Shown: piece by piece, positions 10,801-22,866 of the stretch | How positions within the stretch are numbered: position 1 is the stretch's first letter | How the letters are laid out: each line of letters starts with the position of its first letter | Origin: Gonium pectorale | Lineage: Eukaryota > Chlorophyta > Chlorophyceae > Chlamydomonadales > Volvocaceae | Assembly: GCA_001584585.1 (NCBI GenBank) | Contig: LSYV01000015.1 | Location: forward strand, 1,907,734 to 1,971,733 | Length of the DNA stretch: 64,000 nucleotides | Direction: 5' to 3' | The notes under the pieces: generated by a model | Database searches by the model: none | Told to the model about the DNA's origin: nothing | What the model saw: the letters and a program-made list of their open reading frames with translations, nothing else | Made by a program: the position numbers and the translations under genes

Positions 10801-13800
10801 GGCTTCCCTCCTTCCCAACCCACCCTCCTTCCCTACCCACCTGATTGCGATGTCGAACTTCTTGGCGTACGTATTCTTGAAGACCCACCAGATGATGATG
10901 CACGCCGTCAGCAGGCCATTGCTGGCAAACTCCACCCAGTGCCAGCCCGACAGAAAATACTTGAGGAAGTTGCCGCGCGTCTTTTGCGTGTAGCCAATCT
11001 CCCAAAGGTTGTACAGCAGCAGCGAAAAGATCCACATCGTGAGCACAATCTCCAGCCCAAACCGCACGTCATCCTCCTGGCTGTTGTACAGCTCAACGCG
11101 GACCGTGTTGAGGCGGTGGGTCACCTAGAGGTGGTTGGTTGGTGGCAGTGTTGGTTGCAGCAGTTGACAAAGGGGTTTGGTTAGTGGGCATGCACGCTTT
11201 GTGGGCCCTTGCCGCGGTGCGCACCTTGCTCCTGGCCGTGCCGACGGGCGCCCCCTCACTGCCGCCACCACCACCACCACTGCCACCACCACCGCCACCA
11301 CCATCACCACCAACACACGCGCCCCGCTGTTGCGCGTCCCAAACCCTCCCGCCCCGACCACGCCACGCCCAGCTCTGCCCCGACCACGGGCCGACGCCAT
11401 GACACCCGCTTCCTGGCAGCCCTGCACCCGCTTCCATTGTGCCCGCGTCCAGCCCCCGTCCTCTTGGACCCTTTCGTCCCGACGGCCGGCCGAGTCGCGC
11501 TCACCTGGATGGACCCTCCGTCCGAGAAGAAAAATTTGATGTAGTAGTATGAAAAGATGCGCAGCGGGGCGTTGTAGGTAACCAGCTCGGCCGTCATGGT
11601 GCGCGTGTTCTGGTCCAGGTACAGGCCCTCGTTCAGGTACGTATACCAGGCCTGCGGGCGGAGGGGCGGTGGGGCGGCGGTCCGGTCGAGGGAGGGCAGG
11701 TGCAGGGGCGAAACGCAAGAGCGCAAGAGCCGAGTTGGGGCGCAACCCGACGACTCGCCTTGAGGTTGCATGGCAGCACAAGCCGGAAAAACAGTCTGCT
11801 TCGGGCCTGACCGCCCCCCGTGTGCCGGGCTACGTAAAAACCGACGTAAAAACAAGCTAGCCATGCCCACGTCTGGCCCCCCCCCCCGCCAGCTGCACCG
11901 CACTGCGCCCCACCTTTGCTCCGTCCTGCGACAGGTTGATGTCGAACCAGACGGGGAAGCCGTTGCCCTTGTCCGCCAGCGGGAAAAAGTGGAAAGCGTA
12001 CGGCAGCTTCTGGGGGTTGAACAGCTCGGCGCAGTACGGCGCGGGGTTGACCGTCTGGTTGAGGAACTGGACATTGTAGGTGGGGCCGGTGAGCAACGAG
12101 CAGTTGTAGAACCGGAGCACCTGTGCGGCGGCGGATTTGTGGGGCGAGGGGTTGGGGGTTGCGGGGCAGGGTGAGGGGTGGAACATACAGTGCTTCTCTA
12201 GGGGCCCGACAGAGCGGTCCCCCTCGGGCGCGGGATGAGACGAAGGTCCGCGGGCGCGGTTCGTGCGTTTGCAACGTGCTCCGCATTTTCTCAATCCCCA
12301 CTCACAGTGCGGTGTGTTATGGAAAGCTACGCAACGTGGCACACAGATTACTGGCTTGCAAAAATGAAACACTGCTTGCCAGTGGCCTGCCGCTGACGGT
12401 TGCGCTCAGCTGCCGGCGACGGCATGCGCTCACCTTGGTGCCGTTGACGTCGTCGTAGTCCGAGTTGTAGAGCGAGGTGCCGCGCTTGAAGATGGGGTCC
12501 ACGCCGTACGACGAAATGGTCTGCGGCCCCGTGCAGGTCTTCTGGATCTTGTCGAACTTGGACTCGGGGCACAGCGTCTCGTTCGTGCGGGTCTGGAGCG
12601 GAAGCGAGGAACGAGAGGGGCAGCACCACAAGGCCACGGGTCAGGCCCACGCGCTGCGCTGGCGGATCGAGCTCACACTGCCGTTCGGGTGCCTCACACG
12701 CCGCGCCATGCCGCCGTTTCGGCATGCCCCTACAGTGATGACGATATGAAACACACCCGTCGCGAGAAAAGGCCCCGCGCCATTCCCCGCCACCCCTGCA
12801 ACAACAACACCAAGGCCATCACAGGCTCTTTTACTTCGTATGCGATTCGGCATCAGCGACGCGACCCGTTTGCCTTCTTCACTACCCCCACCATCCCTGC
12901 TCCTGGCCTCTACTTGGGCGGTAGGCGGGCATGCGCGCCCTGACGCCAGTCGCAGGCTGACAAGACAAGGCACAGCACCTCCCCGTCTGCCGCCTCGGCC
13001 GAGCCGGGCTGGTCCGGTTCCCGCCACCCGGACCTGGTGCAGCAGCAGGCCGGCGATGACGCGGTTGGTGAGGCCCACGTTGCGCTCGCGAGAGGTGGCG
13101 GTGTCGATCGCGTTGCCGTTGTCCAGCGAGAAGTAGTTGGTCGCCACGGGGTCGCTGGTGCAGGGGATGTTGGCCAGCTTGGCGGCCTTGAGGGTCAGCG
13201 CCCTGCAGGGGGGGTGCGGGGGGCGGCGGATTGCGGCGGCGGGGTAGGCAGGCATGAAGGGAGCTGACAAGCCCTTCGGAAGAAACGCCCGCCCATGCAC
13301 ACAGTCATGCGCGGGAGGCGGACGGCGGGGCGCATCATCGCGCTCGCCCCGTTCAAGGGCGCCCTGGGCTGTGCGGTGATCACACGTGTGGGCGGAGGGG
13401 GGAGATGATGCACAAGACGGGAAACGGGGGTGGATGGGCGCTCCGTCGGGGCCGCGCGCACCTGTCGCGGCGGGCCCGCTTCCAGAGCGCCAGCGCCTGC
13501 GTGAGGCTGATGATGTTCTGGTAGGTGGCGGTCTTGATGGCGGACAGCTGGTTCATGACCGCCGTCTCCAGCGCCTTCTGGGCCGCGACCTGCCGCTGCG
13601 CCAGGCCCTGGGGAGGTGACACGGCAGCAACAGCAACCGCAACAGCCGGTCAGCAACGGCAGCCCAGGGCCTGAGGGGGCCGGCGCTTCCATCGCTGCCA
13701 CGAGCGTAAGCGCTCGGCGACGGTGTACTGTTGTGTACTAAATGAGGGTTGTGAATGCTGTGTTGCGTTGGCGGGTTGCAGGAGGTCGCAGGGTGTGGGT

Positions 13801-16800
13801 GGCCACATGCGTTGCCGTGGACAAACATAGGCACGGAACAAGCAGCCCGTAGTAGCCCTTTTCCGGCCCGTCCTCTCTCCAGGCCACAGATCCTCAACGC
13901 CCAATGCATGCCATGCCCGCGCCTCCCACCCCGTGACCCTGACCCCCTCTCCCCCCTCCACCGCCCGCCCCGCCCAGCCCAGCCGCACCTGGATGGCGCT
14001 GAGCGCCTTGGCCGCGTCCTCGGCCGCCGCAAGCGCCTGGTTCTGCTTGCCAATGATCTCGTCCAGCTTGGCTTCCACCTTTGCCTGGCCCGCGGCGATG
14101 TCGGCCCGGCCGGCGGTGATGAGGTCCACCAGCGTCTTGTCGTTGGCGCGGGCCACCGCCAGCGCGTTGGCCGTGTCCACCTGGCGGGCAAGAGCGGGGA
14201 CCGGAGTCAGGCTGGTTGCCAGAGGGGTATCGGGGGCTCGGGGAGGGGTGGCGACACATGGCGGACACGTGCACCTTCGGGCCAGCGCCATTCTCCAGAG
14301 AGGACTGCCTCAACGATCCGGCGACTTCAGCCCCGTGCATGACGCTGCGCGGAAGCCGACACAGCTGTGGGCGCTCTGCGCGTGAAAGGCATCGCTCCCC
14401 CACGCCGCGCCGCCCAGCGTCTGCGGATGCCCCATCCAGCCAGCGCACTCCACCCTCCCTCCCCCCCCTCTCCTTCCCCTCTCCCTCCCCTCTCCTCCCC
14501 CCTCTCTCCCCCCTCAGACGCATACACACCTGCGCCTTGAGCGAGCTCATCTGCGACGAGATGGAGGTCTGCGTGGTGGAGATGGTGGCTACCTGGGTCA
14601 CCACGTTGTTCAGCTGCGCAATGACCTCGTCGTTGGTGGCCTGCAGCCGGCGGCGGCCGCGGCGGTGCGACACCGCGCCGCCCAAGCCGATGCTGGCGAT
14701 GGTCGCGGCGGCGGCCGCCTGGTCCTGCACGCTGCTGCGGATGTCCACAAACTGGTTGTCGGCGGCGGCGTTCACGTTGAGCGCGACGCAGGCGTCGCAC
14801 TCGCAGAACTCGGTGGCCTTGCAGGTGCCGAAGCAGTCGCAGATGGTGTTGCAGTCGAAGCGCCGGTCGCAGGGCGTCTCGCAGGTGGTGCGGTAGGAGG
14901 AGTTGGCCAGGCTGCCGGGGATGACGGCGCCGCCGTTCGTCAGGTCCGTACAGTTGTACGGCACCGTGTCGTTGGTGGTCGCGATGCAGGTGTTGTTCAT
15001 GGCCACGCACTCGCCGACGTACTCGGGGCCGCGGTCGGCCAGGTCGCAGCGCATATAGGCGGTGGTGTTGCCGGCCCAGTCGACCAGGTTGTACGACACC
15101 GCGAACGCGCCCAGGCTGGCGTTCTTGGGGCTGGGCAGGGAGGTGGTGGAGGCGCCGGCGCCGAGGAAGGCGTCGTACAGCGCGCCCACGGTGGTGCTGG
15201 GGAAGGTGAGGTTCTGGTACGTGGCGACGGGCGGCGGCAGCCCGATGGCGCGCACGTCGGCGATCTGCTCCTGCACCTCGGCGATGCGCGCCGCGGCGCG
15301 CGGCGCCAGCTGTGTCAGGTGCACGGTGCTGTTGTACACGATGCGGCGCGTCATGTTGAGCGCCGCCCTCTGCGGGTTCTGGCTGTACTTGACGCCGTCG
15401 ACGTAGAGCGGCATCAGGTAGTCGATGCGCGCGTTGACGGGGTCCTGCTGCGCCACCGTGCCGCGCGGCGTGGTGTAGATGGGCGCGACGAGCTCCGGGC
15501 CGTTGGCGATCAGGTAGTTGCGCAGGTTGTTGTTGACGGTGTTGCGCAGCGCGATCTTGCCCGTGGTGCGCTGGTCGCCCAGGCGCCGGTCGATCATGAG
15601 CCGCTGCACGCTGTTGGTCATGTTGTTGCGCCACGTGAGCGACACGTTGAGGCCGCCCGAGCACCAGTCGCGCAGGGCGGTGGCGTTGGTCTGGTCCACG
15701 GCAGTCAGCACCTTGGTCCAGTTGCCTGAGGCGTCGGTGCTGGGGGTCCACTCCACGGGCGCAAACGCGCCTGCGGTCGGCAGTTGGTCGGTTAGCCATA
15801 CATCAGTTTGTCGGTCAGTTGGTTGGTCGTGCCGGATAGGAGGCGCACGGAGGCATTGTAAAAATGCCCACGAGCCACGACGGCTGCCGCTTCCAGGTGA
15901 CGCCCCGTCGCTGCAGCCGGCCTCACGCACCACCCTAGTGTCCAATATCCAAGACATGCAAACAACCCTCATGCCACAGCCACGACCGGCGCAGCCCTCC
16001 CGCCGCTCCAAGACGCCCTGCACAGCCCGCCCGCCCGTCAGCCCATCCGCCCCAGCCCGCCCGCCAGCCCGCACCCACTTGGGCAGTAGTATGGGTCCGC
16101 CTGATACTGCGCGTACGTGAGGCTGAAGGGCTGGGTGGGGTCGGTCCGCGAGACAGACTGGTTCAGGAACAGCAGCATTGCATCCGAGCCAAAGGCGGTG
16201 CCGGTGGAAACGGTATCGTTGGCGATGTTGGCGCAGAAGCACCTGCGCAGGCCCGACGCCGGTGGGGGGGGGCACGGTCAGCGCGGCAGAGGTAGGGCCG
16301 AGCCGGAGACGCGGCTACCAGAAAACGCGCAAGCGCCTGCGCAAGTGCACTCGGAGAAGGGGCAGCAAGCGATCGATCTCTGCCCGCCATCGGTTACTGC
16401 CTCTGTCGCCACAAAACACGAACCCCGCCCTCGATCCGGGTATTGTTGCCGCGGCCCCTGGGGACTCACGTGGACTGGCGCACCCAGTTGGCCGCCGCGT
16501 TGTACTCCGTGGCGTTCGGGTAGCCGGCGCGGATGGTGGTGTTGGCGTAGGTCCAGAAGTCGGTGTTGGCAATCGCGATTGCTTGCTGCAATGCGGATGG
16601 GGAGCAGCAAGGGGTCGGGGCAGGGATCCTACCAGCCAAACGGGCCTACATGGAACGAGGCAGCGGGTGCCGAGCCGGGGCGTGGCGACAGGGACCGACA
16701 GGCAGCGGAGGAGTCCGACAGGCAGCAGCGGCGCACACAATGCACGACGGATGCGAGCGATGCGCGGGCGGGTGTTGTGTGCCCGGGCTGGCCGCCCTTG

Positions 16801-18827
16801 CATGCGTGCACTGCGCAGGGCCATCAGTCATCCGTGCGCAAATGGCTTCATGACTGCATGACACAAAAAAAATCAACCGCATGCCCTGCCGCGCCCCACC
16901 CTCAAGAGTTCAGCACAGGCAAAATATATTCCCGGTACAGCGACTCACTGTGACAGCCGATTTTGACACCACAGCACCAAACATGTAGCAAATACCTCTT
17001 GCATTTTCATTTCGTTTCTCCCGTGCCTGGCGCACCCCACCTCCATGTGCACGTCCGCCATGCTGATATGCAGACGTCCTTACCTGACCTCCGGACAATG
17101 CATCGCATCCCGCCGTTCAGGGACCGATGCGCAAGTACTGCCTTCGGGCGTCAGATAGCTTGGGTCCTCCACCCTACCTTCCTGACACACATACCGACCA
17201 GGCACACGACCTGCTCGCCCCGGCCCCGGCCCCCATCCGCACTCTCTGACCAACACACACACGATCGTCCCCGTGCTTGCTTGCCTATCTCACATTGACA
17301 CGCATAGATCCTGTCGATCGTATCGAACCCACGTCCCTGACGCACACCAACCTGCAGCAGGCCGATCTCAAACTGCTGCTCCGCCAGCGCTGCCGCCGCC
17401 GCGATGTAAATCTTGTAGAAGTAGCCGCTGGCCAGCACCAGCGTCGTATCGCGCACGGCGCCATTGACTTTGTTAAAGATGTCACGCCGCACCACCAGGT
17501 TCCACTGGCCGTCGGGCGCGTCGTCAATCACATAGTTCTGTACGCCCGACAGGCGGTCGAACGTGACGTCCGTGTCGTAGTAGCAGCCGGTGCTGTAGGC
17601 CGTGGAGACGGGGCACAGGTTCCAGGAGCTCTGCTGCATGAGGTCCGAGGCCGGGATGCTTCCCACGGGATGCGAGAAGTCGTAGTATATGTCAATCTGG
17701 ATGGTCGTGAGGTTCTGAACTTCCGACAGCTTGCCGCAATCGGCGCGGCAGCCGAAGCGACTGTAGGAAGCGAACTCGAAGGGTGCTTCGCAGAGCCCGT
17801 CTCCGCAGACCGGGTCCTTCCAGACCTCCTGTGGGTTTAGTTTCCGGAACAACAGGAGGGGCATTGGCCGCCAGTCTAGTGATGGGGGGTTGCTCTGCTT
17901 TCAGGCGGCGGCGACACGGGTCCGTCCAACTCATTGTGGCGTGGCGAGACCTTCGTACCAGCCCGTACAGTTCGATGCCTGACGTCATGGACACAAATGC
18001 CATGCAATCCAACGCGGGCTAAGCGCAACGCAGGTTGCGTCGTGCAGTCTTGTTACCGCGGTCGGAGGCCACATGCAATTGCACTCACAGCCTCATCAAG
18101 CCCCGGGCTCCGCGAGTCGCACACTCAGCTATGTCAGAGTAAGGGTTTTGGGGGCATGTACCGGTCTCCCACATAGCAAGGTGCTCTCGTCCCCCACATA
18201 CACACATGTGCAAACCCATAGAACACACTTGGGCACATGGGCACTCCGCAGGCCGCCCCACAGGCCCCCTGGCCCCACCGTCAGCAGCCCATTCAGCCAG
18301 CTGTAGACCGCGTCCGTGTCTTGCATCGTGTCATCTTGTGGCACGACCACCGACTCCAGAGTGCTGTGGACCTTGTAGGCAATGTGCGCGCTGCGCTGCA
18401 AGTAGAGCACGGCAAGAAAGAGCGCCACGAAGCCCAAGAAAACGAAGAGGTTCCTGTAGTCCTTCCAGCGCTGCAGCTGCTTTTCATATCGGAGGTAGAG
18501 CTCTCGGACAATGCGCTGCGCGTGCGTCGTTCCATCGCCCTCCTCAAGCCGATACTTCTGGGGCTCGTCGCCCTGAATTTCACAAGTACGGGGGGAAGGG
18601 GTTCAGCATGTTCCCATGCCTAGCCGACTCTGGGGCTAGTTGGCCAGGCATTCAGCAAGCAGGGCTGTCATGAGACAGTCCAGTGCCGAAACTCGTCAAA
18701 ATCCGACGCTCCGGGGTCGGCGAAGGCGCAATGCAGGCTGGGCGAAGTGCAGAGCTCCTACCTCTTGCCCTTCACCCGCTCGCCCCTTCTTCTTAAACTG
18801 GCCTTGCCCTGCTGTCAGCTGCTTCAT
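7851..18827 (-). CDS. PKD2: Polycystin-2 family TRP cation channel, PKD2 orthologue
   Basis: This is a ciliary cation channel. In Chlamydomonas PKD2 sits in the flagellar membrane and is linked to mastigonemes. Nineteen exons (transcription order): 18827-18762, 18572-18279, 17828-17352, 16585-16470, 16242-16079, 15770-14530, 14180-13989, 13607-13462, 13202-13028, 12592-12434, 12120-11914, 11651-11505, 11124-10841, 10473-10348, 9942-9632, 9365-9253, 9143-8961, 8533-8282, 8093-7851. All phases agree: 1631 aa, close to the 1626 aa of C. reinhardtii PKD2. TM1 is about residues 64-81. A very long extracellular loop follows, rich in N-glycosylation sites, with a Cys-rich part, the basic site RRGRRRLQ (about 742-749) and a coiled coil (about 750-895). 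The polycystin domain contains VWFDINLSQDGAK. S2-S6 span about 1150-1395 with pore LLGNI (Asn 1351). The C-terminus holds an acidic segment and a final coiled coil. The exon 9 donor is the least certain border. Confidence 0.95.
11258..11313. repeat. CCA/CCG trinucleotide low-complexity tract in a PKD2 intron
   Basis: A run of ccaccaccaccacc interrupted by tgc and gcc lies in the intron between PKD2 exons 12 and 13. It is simple-sequence DNA and forms the His/Pro open frames seen on the plus strand. Confidence 0.8.
14449..14517. repeat. Polypyrimidine/polypurine tract beside a PKD2 5' splice site
   Basis: About 68 bases are almost pure C/T on the plus strand (cctccctcccccccctctcc and similar), so the PKD2 transcript carries a G/A-rich run starting about 12 bases after the exon 6 donor (14529). 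It is a candidate for triplex or G-rich RNA structure. Confidence 0.75.
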
Positions 18828-18889
18828 TTCGCGTCAGTGGCGCCCGCTTCCAAGTCCACCACGCAAAGCCGACTCCTCTTGCTCAAGCT

Positions 18890-18910
18890 CCAAGATATAT
18901 AAGTATACAA
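18890..18910 (-). promoter_or_regulatory. TATA-like AT-rich element upstream of PKD2
   Basis: gatatataagtatac lies about 70 bases upstream of the PKD2 start codon in a local AT-rich patch (18890-19050) of an otherwise GC-rich region. It could be core promoter or 5' UTR sequence. Position and composition are the only evidence. Confidence 0.25.
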
Positions 18911-19728
18911 AAGACCACTGGCTTGTATTCAGAGCAAATACTGGGGCTACTGAGTCAAAGCATCCTCAGAAGTCCACTCATGTATCCAGTGCATTCGTGA
19001 GAAGATATTGTCCATATATAACGCATCAACTCAGTGTTAGTAACAAGTTACGTTGAGCGGAAAGGTATGAAACGCCTTACACAAGACGGCCAATCGTACA
19101 CGGCACTACACACTAGGCTAGGGTAGCTGCGGGTTTCTGCCTTCGTTCTTCTTGCTAGGCAAACCTCACCTCGTCTCACCAAGTGCGCACACACAAACGC
19201 AGATCGACACGGTTGCGGTTGTACTGGAGTTGGGGTCCATACCTGTCCATACGCCCCATCCATTCGGCTACGTATCCCCGTGCGCTGGTCATAATGTGGG
19301 CTCATGGGACGGGTGGGATTCAGCGCCCATTGCCCTCACAGCTCTTTTCCCCAGCAGCCCCAGCCCTCGCGATGTGCGTGTGGCGTGCCCCGCTCTGCGT
19401 TGTTCTCTCCATGAGTCCTCTCCAGCGTCTCAGCTGCCGGTAACTCCGTTGCTTGTCGCATCCCCCCATTAACATTGTGCGGTTGATCGACCGAGACGTC
19501 GTACGTCGGGCGTGTTTTGCCGTGCTGTCCGCACGCCGTTTCCGTGCTGCGTTTAGGTGGTGCGGCGGTCATACGTGCACCCTTTCTGCACAGCGTTGCA
19601 CTGCGTTTTACTGCATTGCTCGCTGGGGGGGAAGTAACGGGTATGGATGTAGATGGTTCTATCAAATTGTAGCGCAACTGCAGCGCAACTGCTTTGTCCA
19701 TTCGAATTTATTGCATATCGTCGCCCTA

Positions 19729-19795
19729 CCGGAAACATCGCGCCCCCGGGTGTATATGACCGTTGCTTTACCTGTTTCTGTTTCCTTTCATGGTT
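19729..19795 (+). repeat. Dispersed repeat copy A
   Basis: It carries the family core: cctaccggaaac, then a cgcgcc-like block, gggtgtatatgaccgt, and a T/C-rich end (cctgtttctgtttcc). The order matches the copies at 20128, 21236, 25395 and 27551. Confidence 0.6.
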
Positions 19796-20119
19796 CGTGA
19801 GAGTGTAAACAGGTCCGATAACTGTCGTACCCGGGATGTGCACACGCCCATTTGACGCTCATCCGTCCTTTGCATGTCTTTGAGGTGTGGCTTTTAGGGG
19901 TATGTGAACGTGCCTGTTGGCTTATCACCGTTTGCGGTCGTAGGTTGTCGTACGTTTGTGGCTATTACGGCCGAGCCAGCGTGTCTTAGCGCAGTCTCAT
20001 CTTGCTGGCTGGTGCGTTGCGCTATCGGGCTGCTAAGATCTAGCCTGCCGCGCGAAGGACGGAAGCCGTGGAGTGGTGTGCCTGTTTGGGACGGCCCGTC
20101 TGCTCGTCTACCTCGCCCG

Positions 20120-20215
20120 CCATGCCCTGTACTCGGCGCTCTGCTGGAAACATCACACCCCTGGATGTGTGTGACCTTAGAGGTTGCCCTCCCCGTTTCT
20201 GTTTCTTGTTTGGCC
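20120..20215 (+). repeat. Dispersed repeat copy B
   Basis: It starts catgccctgtactcggcgc and continues ctggaaacatcacacc, ggatgtgtgtgacc, and a terminal ccccgtttctgtttc. It shares its first 30 or so bases almost exactly with the copy at 27551, defining a subfamily. Confidence 0.7.
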
Positions 20216-21233
20216 ACGGCGAGAATCGGGAAAGTGGAACGACTTTACATACTCTACCAAGAGTCGGCCTATGCTAACGGTAGGGGTCTACGCAGTGCTT
20301 ATGGGCTACTGCCCACAACGCTGGCTCAGCCTAAATAGCCCACAAACGTACGACAATCCTCAACGACAAAGGGTGATCCACTTCAAGGCACATACACACA
20401 CGCCTACAAATACCCTTTGTTCCGTTGGGCCCAATGGGGGTTTCGCGGGCTGCCGGCTAGGATTCCTTTGCTCGCTACCTTCTAAACATGTTTTCTGTAT
20501 ACTGTCACGCATACGTGACACACGCCTACAAATGATGGATGACTGTAAAATACGACACCAAACGGGTACAACACGGTATGCGCACGGAAGCCTCCGCAGT
20601 CCTCCGCTTGGCGCATGGGCAAGCCGGCAGTGTGTATGCCGCGGTTGGCAGCACGGCCGTCCGAGCTGACGCAAGCAACAAGCCTTCAGCAGCCGTTTGG
20701 CTGCTAATAGATAGGTGTTGATGCTGTGGTGTTACGGCAGATGCCGTCGTCGTATCGGCATGTTTGAGGATGGACGTCGTACCGCGGCCCAAAGTTATAA
20801 GCCACTGCCATCCCTACGCGGCCAAGTAGGACAAAGGATAGCTGGTTCGCAGGTGACCAGCCTGTACTAGTGGGCTACGCAACCGATTTGACCTCAGGCA
20901 ATACCAATACTTGTCACTTTCCGCAACCACTACTCCAGGTGTCCAAGAGGCCTGGGCTATGAACCACCACCTCGGTAAGTAAGCGGCCTGTTCCCGAGCA
21001 CCACCGGGCGGTACCGCTTGCCGCCCAGTGGTGCCCGCTGTACACGGCCGGCTGGGCGAGCTGGGCGCACGAAGGTCTAGTAACGGCTGAGCGCGGTTCA
21101 GACCGGTGGTCATGACGACACCACCACCGCAGCTCAACCTTGAAACCTTGCAGTACACCAGGTGAAGTCCGACAAACCGGGTAAGATGGTAAGCCGGTCT
21201 TTGGGGGGCGGGACGAACGTCACATGTCTTGCT

Positions 21234-21335
21234 CTGTACCCGCCCGCCCTATCGGAAACGTCGTGCCTTAGGGCGTGTATGACCGTAGAGGCGGGCTCCC
21301 TATTTCTTTGCAGATTTCTCTTTTGCCGCTGGTCC
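21234..21335 (+). repeat. Dispersed repeat copy C
   Basis: gtacccgcccgccctatcgg, then aaacgtcgtgcc, gggcgtgtatgaccgtagag, gcgggctcc and tttctttgcagatttctc. This is the inverted match of the copy beside the assembly gap at 35755-35850. Confidence 0.75.
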
Positions 21336-22866
21336 TGGGTCGCTGCACGCCAGGCCTCTTAGGCCTACCGCATCCGCCATCTCACCTTCCTGTTCCTGGT
21401 GTTGACCGCCGTAAGCTGTAACTCGTCCATCTTGAAGAGTTACCCAAAGCACCCAGGGGCCCTTCACCAGTGACGACCACTTTTAAGTAGGCAAGCGCGC
21501 CGTGTACCGCTATTCCAGAGCAAGCAAAAATATTCTTGAAAAGTGATAGCAAGTCTTCATCTCATCCATCACCACTGTGCCCGCCGTCACCACGGCCGCA
21601 CTAGCACCTTGGTGAGCTGGGGCCTCCGGGGATCATTCCACCCTTTGGAAAACGCTACATGGTTTTTGTACAATGGCTCTCTTACTTGTTGCGGCTTCAA
21701 TATTTTCCCGTTTGCTGCAGGTCCCGTGCTGCCGTCGATAGTCTTTTTGGCCGCCGGGCTCGGCAGTCGCCACCAAGGCCATCCCATGCCGCCAGCCCGG
21801 GCTACGGGCCGTTGGCCACGACGCGCTCATACCGTTGTTCCGTCGGGGGCCTGATCAGATTGCGGGTCCAACGGGCCGAAGATGGGCAGTCGCATTGGCA
21901 ACGACGGCATCACGTCGAATCATCGTAGTTACAACCCACACGGGCGAGCAGCTAGCGGTGCAATCGGTAAAATACTCCTAAAGGAAAAGTTACCGCTACC
22001 CTTCACATCGGTCCAGGACCATGCAACAAACGGACGACTACACCGCTTGCCGAAGTCGGCATCGTCTCACATACCCCGAACGCAATATGCGGTCATTGGA
22101 CACAGAAACTATGCACACAGCCCATTCGCGTCCGTAGCAAAGAGAATACTGATTTTTCCCTGTGGAAAGGTGACAGGCGAAGAGGCGAGAAAGGGCGCCG
22201 ACATCGGAACGGACACATAGCCCTCCCGTGACGAGAACCACGAAACCCTGCTACGACGGGCTGCGCGGAGGGTTCTTCCTCAACACTCAACATTAAGAAC
22301 GCTTTTCATGTACAGCCGCAAATGTCACCACCCTTACTGCCATCATTTTACCACCTTTCCTCCATGGTCTTGATCCCGAGGTCCATAAAGCCAAGTATGC
22401 GCACGATCACCGGGATGAATACACACCTTGCGACTGTGCAACCCCAGCAAATGCAAAAAGCCCGAAGAATGTCCGTTCACATACATGAAGCCGCAGATCC
22501 TGTTCGTGTCGAGAACCGCACACATGTCCACACGTCGAGACAAACCCTGCCGGAAAGCAATGCAGGCCAACGCACAGAAAGAACAGACACTGCAAGGACC
22601 GCACGCGTCGTAACAGTAGGTGTTATTTTCAGATGGGCGGATGGGTAGAGGTATCCGTCATCAAACAATAACCCCAAGAGCGTACTAGACCATGTAGCCC
22701 CACCCACGACAATGCGCCACGAGAGCATGGAAGCCTGGTTATGCCCTGCTATGGCAGTTACCGAGGAATACTAGATCAGTAACGACGTCGATGGAACACA
22801 GTCTTGCACCGAAGAATGTGTCAATCTATGGCACATATTGACGCCCAGGTCAATATGACTGCAAGC

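Larger units (their letters stand above)
18911..22866. other. Gene-poor, repeat-bearing interval
   Basis: No open frame here shows recognisable coding content. The interval holds three plus-oriented copies of the dispersed repeat (near 19730, 20128 and 21236). Its composition is lower in GC than the flanking genes and no exon chain could be built, so I read it as transposon-derived and intergenic DNA plus the 3' UTR of the next minus-strand gene. Confidence 0.5.

Noticed and set aside
14665..15729. 354-codon plus-strand frame
   Set aside because: Antisense to PKD2 exon 6, whose minus-strand frame has conserved Cys and N-glycosylation content.
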